In this document: piece after piece, positions 6,697-14,884 of the stretch
Layout: every line of letters starts with the position of its first letter
Position numbering within the stretch: position 1 is the first letter of the stretch
Virus record (IMG/VR): IMGVR_UViG_3300042924_003416
Span: 1-64,000 of that record
Length of the DNA: 64,000 nucleotides
Origin: a virus
Direction: 5' to 3' (one strand)
Notes under the pieces: generated by a model
Told to the model about the DNA's origin: nothing
What the model saw: only the letters and a program-made list of their open reading frames with translations
Database searches by the model: none
Program-made: the position numbers and the translations under genes

Positions 6697-7239
6697 ATGG
6701 CAAATCATGTTTTAAGTTTAGAAATTCCTACTGTATCAAATCCTTGTGTACTTAAGATATTTGATACCAGTGTATATTCACCATTAGTAGGTTTGCATAA
6801 TCCAAGATTGGAAGTAGTTATTCCTGGGTTTACATATACTGCAGAATTAGCATTTACACCTGATTCTACTCCTACACTTACAGCATGTGATTTAGGATTA
6901 CAAACAGAAAACTGTGGTACATCTTATGTTAATTTGCCAGATGGTATTTATGGTATTAAATATATTGTAGATCCAGAGTGTCAAGTATATGTAAGTTATA
7001 ATCATCTTAGAATAACTTGTGCTCTAAATAGATATGAAAAAATACTTTGTACTTTGAGTATCTCAGATTGTGATCCTCCAGCAAAGATTAAGCAGAAGCT
7101 GAGAGATCTTCATTTAATTAAAATGTATTTAGAAGCAGCAAAAGCAAAAGTAGAAACATGTCATGAAAACCAAGAAGGTATGACATTATTTAATTATGCT
7201 GTCAAACTTTTAAATAAATTTGAATGTAGAAATTGTTAA
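6697..7239 (+). CDS. Two-domain phage structural protein (beta-sandwich plus helical Cys domain)
   Basis: Residues 1-110 are beta-rich and contain the block NLPDGIYGIKYIVDPECQVY followed by YNHLRITCALNRY, a pattern I recognise from crAss-like and related Bacteroidota phages. Residues 115-180 are helical, with LRDLHLIKMYLEAAKAKVET followed by CHENQEGMTLFNYAVKLLNK and a terminal ECRNC, which may bind zinc with the earlier Cys. The gene follows the terminator at 6684 with only 12 bases, and a TATAAT lies at 6687-6692, too close to the ATG for a normal leader. It starts the appendage gene run. It is likely a head- or tail-fibre-associated adaptor. That role is an inference. Confidence 0.6.
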   Translation: MANHVLSLEIPTVSNPCVLKIFDTSVYSPLVGLHNPRLEVVIPGFTYTAELAFTPDSTPTLTACDLGLQTENCGTSYVNLPDGIYGIKYIVDPECQVYVSYNHLRITCALNRYEKILCTLSISDCDPPAKIKQKLRDLHLIKMYLEAAKAKVETCHENQEGMTLFNYAVKLLNKFECRNC

Positions 7240-7258
7240 CTTTTAAAAACCAACAAAA

Positions 7259-7462
7259 ATGAGTACTTGTCCTAATTGTAATAAAAAATTATCCTGTGGA
7301 TGTCAGATGAGAACAGCATCTAATGGTAGAAAAGTATGTACTAATTGCTCCTCTTCCTATGAAAGAAGTTTAAAACCTCAAAAAGTAGAACCAGCAAAAC
7401 AAGTTGATGCTAATGTTTGGGGGAAGGATAGATATAAAAACTTAAGTAAATTTATCAAATAA
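7259..7462 (+). CDS. Small zinc-ribbon-like protein
   Basis: A 67-residue protein with CPNC at residues 4-7, then CGC at about 13-15, and CTNC at about 27-30, an arrangement typical of a small treble-clef or ribbon zinc site. After residue 35 it is a basic tail with KPQKVEPAK and a WGKDRYKNL segment. Very similar short proteins (xxCPNCxKKLSCGCQxRxAxxGxxVCxxC) are familiar from environmental tailed phages, always of unknown role. The leader AAACCAACAAAAATG matches that of the gene at 348. It ends one base before the next ATG, so it is coupled to the large Cys-rich protein downstream and may assist or cap it. Confidence 0.7.
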   Translation: MSTCPNCNKKLSCGCQMRTASNGRKVCTNCSSSYERSLKPQKVEPAKQVDANVWGKDRYKNLSKFIK

Positions 7463-7463
7463 A

Positions 7464-9842
7464 ATGGCCGGAGTTCCTAGATATAATATTATACCATGTT
7501 GTCCTGAGTCAGGTACTCAAATAACAAACTTTCATATACCTGATGGTCCAGTACCCAATGGTGTATATGTATACAATGGAACAAATACTGTTATTAATGG
7601 TGTATCATTTGAAAATGGTCAGTGTTATACAATACAAGGAGCTGGTACTAATTTTGTTTCCTATCCTGAAGCACCAAGTTATAATGATTTTACACTTGTT
7701 TCTAATTGTTCTGATGAACAATGTATTGCATGTGAACCACTGTTTGACCGTGAAATAATAAGATTCACAAGCTGTTGTGATGATACTGAGTTCTTAGAAT
7801 TTATATATGATGGTACAACAGATTATGGTACACTTGTAAAACCTACTACATTATTTCCAGGCTTTTCAGATAGTTGTTATATAGTAAATACTTATTTAGG
7901 TTCAAATTGGGTTGGTTTAGGACCTGCCCCTTCTTTAGCTTATTTTACAGTAATTACAACAGATCCTGAAGCAAAGTGTACAGATCCTGAATACCAAGAA
8001 ATATGTGACTGTCAACCAAAGTGTTATACACTAGTTAATTGTGATGGTATATCATTTCCTAGTACAAATCCATTTTTAGAAACTCAAGCTACTGTAGGTG
8101 ACTATGTAGTAATTTCTATAGATGGTGAATTATCAACCTGGTTACTACTAGAAAATACAGGACCTTGTAATAATCCTTTTAATGACTTTGGTATTTCTGA
8201 TACTCCTCCAACACCTTGTCCTTGTTTATGTTACGAGATTGTTGGTACTTTAAAATCATTATTATATGTTAATTGTGATAATGAAGTAGTTAAGGATTCT
8301 ACAATAAAAAAGTTTTGTTCAAGAATCTATCCTATTTTTTCTGGTACACCTGGTCAATTTCAAATAATTCAAGGTGAAGAATGTATAGACGGTTTATGTC
8401 CTACTGTTTGTTATAAACTTACAAACTGTGACACAGAAGAAGTTATATATTCTACTCTTCAGACTTTATCTCAATATGTAAATACAAATTCTGTAGTTTC
8501 ATTATTAGGATATGAAGGTTGTTGGAATGTAGATGAAAGTACATCAACAGATTGTGATTGTATTACTGTAACTATAGAAGATAGATCTGGAGTAACTGAA
8601 TATACAGCAACTACTGTAGGGACTTATAATGGTTGGGGCACATGGAAATTTACAATTGGTACAGATGAATTTTTTATTTGGAATAATGATATAAATCCTA
8701 ATTCAGAATGGTTAATTTCAATTAATGACTGTTGTGGAAATCCAGGTCAGACTTATGCAGAAAGTAAAGTTAACAGTGATTGTCCAGAATCAATTAGTGA
8801 TGGTAGTCCAACAGGTTGGGTAATTCAAGAAGGAGTTCCATGGATAAATGTTCAAACTGAAAAATGTCCGGGTCCTTGTGAATGTCCTGTAGATATTACT
8901 ATACTTCAAGAGTTTACTTCTTGTGAGACTTGTGAACCATATGTAGCTTATAAACTTCAGAATTGTGAAAAGATATATGAAGTACAATATACTACTCAAG
9001 ATTTATCAGCATATGTAAATCAAGTTGTAGAAACTGATTGTGGATGTTTTACTGTACAACAAATTAATTATGTACCACCATCTGAAACATTAGTTATAAT
9101 TGATAATACTTTTAAAACATGTAATAACTGTTTATCTACATTTTATTTACTGACAGATTGTGCTGGTGAAGTTGGTGATATAGTAACTACAACAGATTTA
9201 TCTGACTATGTAGGGGGTGTTATTAAAATAGAGAATTGTGATACATGTTGGGAAGTAACTACAACTAGAACATTTACTGAGTTATCTAATGTTGTAGTAG
9301 TTAATTCTTATGAAGGTTGCCCAGAATGTGGTATTGATTTACCATGTGTATGTTCTAAAATAACTAATCTTACATTAACTGAACAAACAGTTGAATACAT
9401 TGATTGTGAAGATGAAACACAAGAAATAACATTGGAGGTAGGAGAAACATCTGAAAAAATTTGTTTAAAAAAATGGATATTTCCTAATTTACCTGATGGT
9501 CAGTTTCTCTACCCAGAATACTTTGGTAATTGTCAAAATGGAGTATGTCCACAACCTGTATTTAAAAATAACAGAACTGTAAGACCTGGCTACAATACTC
9601 CTGTATGTACACCTAATAAGTATGATGAGATAACATGTAGGTTTGCAGATATAATGTATAAAGTAGTTCTTGAAAAAAGATACGGTATAACTAACTGTTG
9701 TCCTGATGAAGATGACAAATGGTTAGTACAAAAAGAGTTAATAGATTTACAAGCTTTAAAAGATCCAAACTATAATTGTCCAAGTTGCCCATGCCCTTGT
9801 AATTCAGGAAAAACATGTTCTACTTGCAATTGTAAAAAATAA
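7464..9842 (+). CDS. Cys-rich repeat protein, probable appendage or adhesin
   Basis: A 792-residue, extremely Cys-rich beta protein. A module of about 50-60 residues recurs, with the form Y-x-L-x-[N/D]-C, then D-L-S-x-Y-V, then C-[W/F]-x-V. Clear copies read YKLTNCDTEEVIYSTLQTLS, YKLQNCEKIYEVQYTTQDLS and YLLTDCAGEVGDIVTTTDLS. Weaker ones lie near the N-terminus (YTLVNCDGISF). The last 70 residues hold a separate helical segment, KRYGITNCCPDEDDKWLVQK, and a Cys cluster, CPSCPCPCNSGKTCSTCNC. I recognise this module family from large virion proteins of environmental phages. It is probably a rigid, metal- or disulphide-stabilised fibre or host-binding arm. It sits between the zinc-ribbon gene and two fibre-like genes. 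Confidence 0.65.
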   Translation: MAGVPRYNIIPCCPESGTQITNFHIPDGPVPNGVYVYNGTNTVINGVSFENGQCYTIQGAGTNFVSYPEAPSYNDFTLVSNCSDEQCIACEPLFDREIIRFTSCCDDTEFLEFIYDGTTDYGTLVKPTTLFPGFSDSCYIVNTYLGSNWVGLGPAPSLAYFTVITTDPEAKCTDPEYQEICDCQPKCYTLVNCDGISFPSTNPFLETQATVGDYVVISIDGELSTWLLLENTGPCNNPFNDFGISDTPPTPCPCLCYEIVGTLKSLLYVNCDNEVVKDSTIKKFCSRIYPIFSGTPGQFQIIQGEECIDGLCPTVCYKLTNCDTEEVIYSTLQTLSQYVNTNSVVSLLGYEGCWNVDESTSTDCDCITVTIEDRSGVTEYTATTVGTYNGWGTWKFTIGTDEFFIWNNDINPNSEWLISINDCCGNPGQTYAESKVNSDCPESISDGSPTGWVIQEGVPWINVQTEKCPGPCECPVDITILQEFTSCETCEPYVAYKLQNCEKIYEVQYTTQDLSAYVNQVVETDCGCFTVQQINYVPPSETLVIIDNTFKTCNNCLSTFYLLTDCAGEVGDIVTTTDLSDYVGGVIKIENCDTCWEVTTTRTFTELSNVVVVNSYEGCPECGIDLPCVCSKITNLTLTEQTVEYIDCEDETQEITLEVGETSEKICLKKWIFPNLPDGQFLYPEYFGNCQNGVCPQPVFKNNRTVRPGYNTPVCTPNKYDEITCRFADIMYKVVLEKRYGITNCCPDEDDKWLVQKELIDLQALKDPNYNCPSCPCPCNSGKTCSTCNCKK

Positions 9843-9853
9843 TTTGTATATTA
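9842..9853 (+). promoter_or_regulatory. Candidate promoter, variant of TTTAGTATATTA
   Basis: ATTTGTATATTA matches the 12-mer found at 5199, 13630 and 28821 at ten of twelve positions, including the whole GTATATTA core. It starts at the stop codon of the preceding gene and ends 15 bases before the ATG at 9869. A still weaker GTATATAT lies before the gene at 12146. Confidence 0.35.
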
Positions 9854-9868
9854 TAATAAGATAAAAAT

Positions 9869-12103
9869 ATGAAGCCTTTAAATTTAGATAACAGACCTTG
9901 TTCACCAATATCATCTAATTGTGTGGTATGGCAAGGACCTACATTAGATTGTATTGGATTATGCAATGGAGATACTATATCTGATGTAGTAGCTAAAATG
10001 GCAACAGAGCTTTGTACTTTGTTAGATCAAACTAATGTAACAAACTATGATCTTACATGTCTTGGAATAACAGCTTGTGGTCCAAAAGATTTTCAAGCTC
10101 TTATTCAATTACTTATAGATAGAATTTGTGAATTAAATAATGTTGAATCTCCAGGTCAGTTACTAAGTGCATCAGCATGTCCTGATTGTGTTGTATCAGT
10201 TGCTCCATGTTTTGTAGAAAATGGTCAAACTACAATGCAGTTAATTGATTATGTACAAATGATTGCAAATAAAATTTGTAGTTTAATTGAGGCAATTGAT
10301 AATTTACAAACTCAAATAAATAATTTAGATATTAGAGTAACTGTATTGGAGAATACACCTCCTCCAACTTTTACATTACCTAGTATAGATACAGGATGTT
10401 TACAAAGTTATATTTCTGGAATACCAGAATCAGCAACAATTGATATTGTTTTAAACACATTGCTCAATGATCCAATAATAGGTTACTGTGCATTAGTTGG
10501 TTCTACTGGTTTACCTGCAGATTTAGTTTCTGCTGTAGCAGGTGCATGTATAACATCTTCAACTATAACATTAACAGATCCACCAAATCCATTTGGAACT
10601 GTATATGCTAGTTGGGTTGATTCCCCTGCAACAGTAGCTGATACTATTACAAACTTATGGATTGCATTATGTGACATATATAACTTTGTATCTACTTTAA
10701 CTCCTGGACCTAGTTTAACAATTGAAGAACCATGTCCATGCAATGAAGGTATAGCAAATGATGCTGACATATATGTTCATATTGATATTTCTTCAGGTCC
10801 TTATTCTGAAGATACATGTCCCGGTAGTTTTCTTGCAAATAAAGAAGTTTTATGTACAGCAGTTTATAACTGGTATACAAATTATCAAACAGCAAATCCA
10901 AGTTATACTGGTAATTTATATATTTTTGAAATTTCACTTCCTGAGACATATTTAAAATTTCCAAGAATAATTAAAAATGGTAATTTATCAGCTATAACTA
11001 CACCTGTTGGATTTAATTGGTTAAATCCTTTAACAGCAACTACTGTTGGAGCTGTAGTTCCACCTAATTGGAATACTCTAAGTTGGGCACCACCTACTAG
11101 TATTTTATTTATATCATTTGTAAATGAAGCAAATAATGGATCAGTAGCTGCTCAAACTTACCATGGACAAAATAATCCACCTTCACTAACTTTAAATCAA
11201 TTGCAACCAACATCAGGGTGGACAACAGATCATGCTGAATTTGTATTTGATTATAATAATCATTGGGACTTTTTTAGAGGTGTAATATATCCAGCTAATA
11301 GTTTTGATAACACATCAAGAAATTTTTTATTACATGCATATGCAGCAACAACAAATGGCCCAATAACTTCAAGTGGTTTATCTACAGCACTGGGTTCAAA
11401 TTTTGATGCTACTTTTAGTGGAATGACATATCCTATTAGTAATGTATATGTAACAGCAAATAAAGGACTATGGAATTATAATTGGACTCCTGTACTTAAT
11501 AAAACAACAACTGGAGGAGGTTGTATCATTGAGTTTACAGAAGAAGAATTTGCAACTGACTTAGATAACATATTAGGAAGTGGACCTTGTGATTGTGCAT
11601 CATTAATAAATTCATGGAACCCTACTACACAAACATTAGCACTAAATTCATTAACGTCATGTTCATTAGATATAAGTGTGAGTGAAAATGGATGTATTAG
11701 TATTGAACTACCTCCTGAACCATTAATGTTAAGAACTCAAGAGATTACTCAAGTTTGTCCATTATATGTAGAAATTATTAGATCAGATAATAATAACTAT
11801 TTTGAGGCAAGTGTAACAGGTGGAATAGAACCTTATACTTATAATTGGTCTTTTGCTAGTTCAATAAAAAATGATGTTGGAGAATTAATAAGTCAGGCAC
11901 CAAATAATTCTATGTTACTATTGGAACCTATAGTTGATTTTCCTGAAAGAATATCTTATACAATTAACGATGCACTATGGACTCTTTCTATAAATAATTC
12001 AATAGACACTTCTGTAGGAGGTTTATTAAAATTAGTTGTAACTGATGCAAATGGTTGTAAAGCAAAAGATGTTCATTTCATATGGGATAAAATTATTCCA
12101 TAG
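9869..12103 (+). CDS. Fibre or adhesin with coiled coil, possible vWA-like domain and SprB-like repeat
   Basis: A 744-residue protein. Residues 1-115 form a Cys-containing helical base opening MKPLNLDNRPCSPISSNCVV, a start I recognise from fibre-like proteins of environmental phages. A short coiled coil, LIEAIDNLQTQINNLDIRVT, lies at about 136-155. The central part (about 300-570) begins ADIYVHIDISSG and continues with a helix and GNLYIFEISL, like a Rossmann-type vWA domain with an imperfect MIDAS. The C-terminus (about 650-740) carries VTGGIEPYTYNWSF and LKLVVTDANGCKAKD, the hallmark of SprB repeats in Bacteroidota adhesins. No signal peptide is seen, as expected for a virion protein. Host recognition is the likely role, and the vWA call is tentative. 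Confidence 0.6.
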   Translation: MKPLNLDNRPCSPISSNCVVWQGPTLDCIGLCNGDTISDVVAKMATELCTLLDQTNVTNYDLTCLGITACGPKDFQALIQLLIDRICELNNVESPGQLLSASACPDCVVSVAPCFVENGQTTMQLIDYVQMIANKICSLIEAIDNLQTQINNLDIRVTVLENTPPPTFTLPSIDTGCLQSYISGIPESATIDIVLNTLLNDPIIGYCALVGSTGLPADLVSAVAGACITSSTITLTDPPNPFGTVYASWVDSPATVADTITNLWIALCDIYNFVSTLTPGPSLTIEEPCPCNEGIANDADIYVHIDISSGPYSEDTCPGSFLANKEVLCTAVYNWYTNYQTANPSYTGNLYIFEISLPETYLKFPRIIKNGNLSAITTPVGFNWLNPLTATTVGAVVPPNWNTLSWAPPTSILFISFVNEANNGSVAAQTYHGQNNPPSLTLNQLQPTSGWTTDHAEFVFDYNNHWDFFRGVIYPANSFDNTSRNFLLHAYAATTNGPITSSGLSTALGSNFDATFSGMTYPISNVYVTANKGLWNYNWTPVLNKTTTGGGCIIEFTEEEFATDLDNILGSGPCDCASLINSWNPTTQTLALNSLTSCSLDISVSENGCISIELPPEPLMLRTQEITQVCPLYVEIIRSDNNNYFEASVTGGIEPYTYNWSFASSIKNDVGELISQAPNNSMLLLEPIVDFPERISYTINDALWTLSINNSIDTSVGGLLKLVVTDANGCKAKDVHFIWDKIIP

Positions 12104-12145
12104 TAAATAATAATTGTATATATGTTTAATTTAAAATAAAAAAAA

Positions 12146-13531
12146 ATGGCAACTCACACATGTAATCAAAACTGCGGCTGTACAAATAGTTACACTGTAA
12201 CTGCACCTTGTCCACCTGCATGTTCAGAAGTATTTAATGCATCTTGTATTGTATATACAGGTACCGATATAACTTGTAATACAGATACAGTAATTAAAAG
12301 ATATGACTACTTAGATACAGTAATTACTAAATTAGTAAACTATATCTGTAATACTGTAGCTCCTGTTACTCAAGTTGTAGGATCAACTTATATTGATGTT
12401 GTACCTAATACAATAGGTAATGTTACTACTTTTACAGTATCTGTTGATATTGCTCAATTAGATGTTTACTTTGCTAATGCATTTCAAAATGATCTTTTTG
12501 CATCAATATTAGCAGGACCTGGAATTGCAGTAGCTACAAATGCTATTACAGGAACAGTAACAATATCTCATCAAGATACATCTGCTGTAAATAACTTAAA
12601 TAGTGATAATTCTGGTAATACTTTTATTCAAGATATTGCTTTTTCATTTGATACATTTGGTCATGTTACTGGTGCTTCTGTAGTAGCAGTTAGTGTTACT
12701 CCCCCGAATGATTATCTAAATGTTCAGATATTTCCAGATTCTCCATCATATGTATGGGGTACTGACAATAATTCAACAGATATTCAAACTGCACAAGGTC
12801 CTGCTGATACACTAAATGTTGTAGCAGGAACAGGTATTGTTCTTAATGCAAGTACTGTATCTGGTACAGAAGCAATTAGAATTACTAATGATGCTCCTGA
12901 TCAAACTGTAGTTTTAAATGAAGGAGCTGGTATTGATGTTACTGGTACATATCCTAACTTTACAATTGCAAATACTGATCCGGGTTCTGCTGTTACATTG
13001 ACATCAGCAGGTGTTGCTACAGAATCATTAGTTAATGATGGAGTTGGTCCAGCTTTGGCAACTAAAGGATTAAAAGCTAATACAGGTATTTCATTAGTAT
13101 CAACAGCTACTGATATTTCAATTACAAATACAGCACCTAACATTGTACAAAATGTATTTACTACATTTACTGCTACAACAGGAAGTACTACAGCAAATAC
13201 ATCTACAGACACACTAACAGTAGTTGGAGCCGGAGGTATTACTACTTCTATTGCAGGAGATACATTAACTATCACTGGTTCTGGTGGAGGTGGTGTTGGA
13301 AAGTATATTGAGACAACACCTACAATTAGTGGTGGAGGTAGTATTGGTATTAATCATGCTTTAAACACACCACATGTAATTTTATCGGTGACATTAGTTA
13401 GTAGTGGATTTGCAATAAATCCAGGAGTAGATTATAATTGGGTAGTTGTTGATAATGATAATATTACTATAAATGATTTTCCAACTGGATCATGGAGTGG
13501 TGAACCAGTACGTGTTACAGTTATTGGATAA
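12146..13531 (+). CDS. Fibre protein with repeated beta-strand motifs
   Basis: A 461-residue protein, low in charge and rich in Thr, Val, Ile, Asn and Gly. The N-terminal 70 residues are Cys-rich (CNQNCGC, CPPAC) and likely attach to the particle. From about residue 90 onwards a motif recurs: G-x-G-I-x-V/D, several strand residues, then ITNT, seen as AGPGIAVATNAITGTVTI, EGAGIDVTGTYPNFTIANT and ANTGISLVSTATDISITNT. Such repeats are typical of trimeric beta-structured phage fibres. The C-terminal 80 residues (from GVGKYIETTP) look like a distinct tip domain. Its stop is followed by the terminator at 13573, so it ends the appendage operon. Which appendage it forms is not shown. Confidence 0.65.
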   Translation: MATHTCNQNCGCTNSYTVTAPCPPACSEVFNASCIVYTGTDITCNTDTVIKRYDYLDTVITKLVNYICNTVAPVTQVVGSTYIDVVPNTIGNVTTFTVSVDIAQLDVYFANAFQNDLFASILAGPGIAVATNAITGTVTISHQDTSAVNNLNSDNSGNTFIQDIAFSFDTFGHVTGASVVAVSVTPPNDYLNVQIFPDSPSYVWGTDNNSTDIQTAQGPADTLNVVAGTGIVLNASTVSGTEAIRITNDAPDQTVVLNEGAGIDVTGTYPNFTIANTDPGSAVTLTSAGVATESLVNDGVGPALATKGLKANTGISLVSTATDISITNTAPNIVQNVFTTFTATTGSTTANTSTDTLTVVGAGGITTSIAGDTLTITGSGGGGVGKYIETTPTISGGGSIGINHALNTPHVILSVTLVSSGFAINPGVDYNWVVVDNDNITINDFPTGSWSGEPVRVTVIG

Positions 13532-13572
13532 AAAGAAGTTACAGGTTGTTGGTTTCTGTGACAACAAGGCAT

Positions 13573-13603
13573 AACCCTCACACTTGTGGGGGTTTTGTTT
13601 TTT
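13573..13603 (+). terminator. Rho-independent terminator after fibre genes
   Basis: AACCCTCACA at 13573-13582 pairs with TGTGGGGGTT at 13585-13594, including one G-T pair, and is followed by a T-rich tract to 13603. A weaker hairpin (GTTACAG with CTGTGAC) lies just upstream, between the stop codon and this terminator. This closes the appendage operon and precedes the next candidate promoter. Confidence 0.8.
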
Positions 13604-13629
13604 AATTACATTTGTTAATGTCATTTATT

Positions 13630-13641
13630 TTTAGTATATTA
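13630..13641 (+). promoter_or_regulatory. Candidate promoter TTTAGTATATTA directly before a start codon
   Basis: The same 12-mer as at 5199 and 28821. It lies between the terminator ending at 13603 and the ATG at 13644, so a new transcript is expected here. Only two bases separate it from the start codon, which implies a leaderless or nearly leaderless message if the motif is a -10-type element. Confidence 0.5.
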
Positions 13642-13643
13642 AT

Positions 13644-14225
13644 ATGAAGGAATTTAAAAAACCTGATGTAAAAGCTTCTAGGTATAGACCAGAAGTTAGC
13701 ACTATTTTGAACAAAGAGTTCTTTGATAATTTTAAAAAAACACATCCTAGATATAAGGATATTGATAATAAAATACTTAGAAAGATAATTAAAAGATTTA
13801 ATCAAGTATTATATCAAACAGTTATTGATACTAGAGATGGTGTTCAGTTACCAGAACAAATAGGTTGGCTATTTATAGGAACATGTCAAAGAAGCAAAAA
13901 AGATAATGTTGACTATGCTAAGTCTAATAAATATGGTGTTACTGTAACTAATAACAATTGGGAAACTGATGGTAAGTTAGCTAAAATATTCTTTAGTAAC
14001 TATGCACCAAAACACAAAATTAAGAATAGAGAATTTTGGGGTTTTACTGCATCTAGAGAATTTAAAAGAACCGTTGCAAAACTATATCCAGAAAATTGGA
14101 ATATGTATGTTCAAGTGTTACCCGGATCAAAAATTGATAAAGTATATAATAGTGCTATGTACAAAGACTACTTAAACAGAGTAAATAAAGTTGCTTTAAA
14201 AAGCTATAATGAATTTGACATATGA
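13644..14225 (+). CDS. Conserved crAss-like virion protein, connector or tail block
   Basis: A 193-residue basic protein. The N-terminal half includes helices with FDNFKKTHPRYKDIDNKILR and a strand-rich DGVQLPEQIGWLFIGTC. The second half has NNWETDGKLAKIFFSNYAPK and NREFWGFTASREFKRTVAKL, which I associate with a conserved short protein next to the connector genes of crAss-like phages. The only early ATG is at 13644, two bases after a promoter-like motif. Its stop overlaps the next start by four bases (ATGA), so the next two genes are translationally coupled to it. No catalytic motif is visible. A structural or assembly role is inferred from position. Confidence 0.6.
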   Translation: MKEFKKPDVKASRYRPEVSTILNKEFFDNFKKTHPRYKDIDNKILRKIIKRFNQVLYQTVIDTRDGVQLPEQIGWLFIGTCQRSKKDNVDYAKSNKYGVTVTNNNWETDGKLAKIFFSNYAPKHKIKNREFWGFTASREFKRTVAKLYPENWNMYVQVLPGSKIDKVYNSAMYKDYLNRVNKVALKSYNEFDI

Positions 14226-14884
14226 CAACAATTGGTGAAGCAATATCAAGAGTAAGGAATACCCTTAAAGCTGTTAAGGAGGATCCTTTTCTTACAGATA
14301 GGACTATATACTATTCTTTAACAAAGTATGGTCAAACTCTTCTTAAGAGAGAAGACAATCAATTTAGATTGATGAAGATAAGTTCTATTTTTAAAGTGCT
14401 TCCGTATGTTGAACTTATTGATGTAGATAAAGTAGAGGCTGGTTGTATTGGTGTATATTCAGGATGTTACTTTAAAAGATCTAAAGATAAACTACCAACT
14501 ATATTTGATGGAGCTATGGGACCTATCATACGTACAGTATCTTCTATAGATGGTGGTATAGAAATGTTTAGGACAGATCCTGGTACTTGGGTTTCTATAA
14601 CTAAGTCGACAACATTTAAGTATAATAAGAGACCTTACTTCTGGTATCTTAATGGTTACTTATATTGTCCTAATATAGATTGGGATGCAATTAGAGTAGA
14701 AGCTGTTTTTGAAGGTGCTATAGAATCTTGTGATACTGATGCATGTCAAATAAGACAAGATGATCCTTTACCTTTTCCAGAATATTTATTTTCTGAAATA
14801 GAGCAATTTGTAGTAAAAGAATTAACCATGGCTATGCAGGTACCAACTGATGGACCTGATGATAGTCAAAATGCACTTAGATAA
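14222..14884 (+). CDS. Probable ring or head-tail adaptor protein
   Basis: A 220-residue protein starting in an ATGA overlap. The N-terminus is helical, TIGEAISRVRNTLKAVKEDP, followed by FLTDRTIYYSLTKYGQTLLK. The middle is beta-rich, with IFDGAMGPIIRTVSSIDGG and TTFKYNKRPYFWYLNGYLYC. The helix-first, beta-later plan and the FLTDRxIYxxLxKY segment match what I remember of a conserved connector-region protein of crAss-like phages. The gene lies immediately before another connector candidate and the very large tail protein. Its place in the neck stack is inferred from gene order. Confidence 0.6.
   Translation: MTTIGEAISRVRNTLKAVKEDPFLTDRTIYYSLTKYGQTLLKREDNQFRLMKISSIFKVLPYVELIDVDKVEAGCIGVYSGCYFKRSKDKLPTIFDGAMGPIIRTVSSIDGGIEMFRTDPGTWVSITKSTTFKYNKRPYFWYLNGYLYCPNIDWDAIRVEAVFEGAIESCDTDACQIRQDDPLPFPEYLFSEIEQFVVKELTMAMQVPTDGPDDSQNALR

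Noticed and set aside
7464-9842. Cys repeats as a possible CRISPR- or recombination-type DNA repeat
   Set aside because: The repetition is at the protein level only; the DNA copies are diverged and have no regular spacers.
12901-13275. A 124-residue open frame on the minus strand
   Set aside because: It is a mirror of the Thr/Val-rich repeat codons of the fibre gene on the plus strand, with no leader or neighbours on that strand.
12146-13531. Repeated GxGI motifs as evidence of a diversity-generating template region
   Set aside because: No reverse transcriptase gene or near-identical template repeat is visible in the window, and the motifs are diverged fibre repeats.
13536-13570. Hairpin GTTACAG/CTGTGAC as a riboswitch or tRNA-like element
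   Set aside because: It is short, lies between a stop codon and a clear terminator, and lacks any conserved RNA core.
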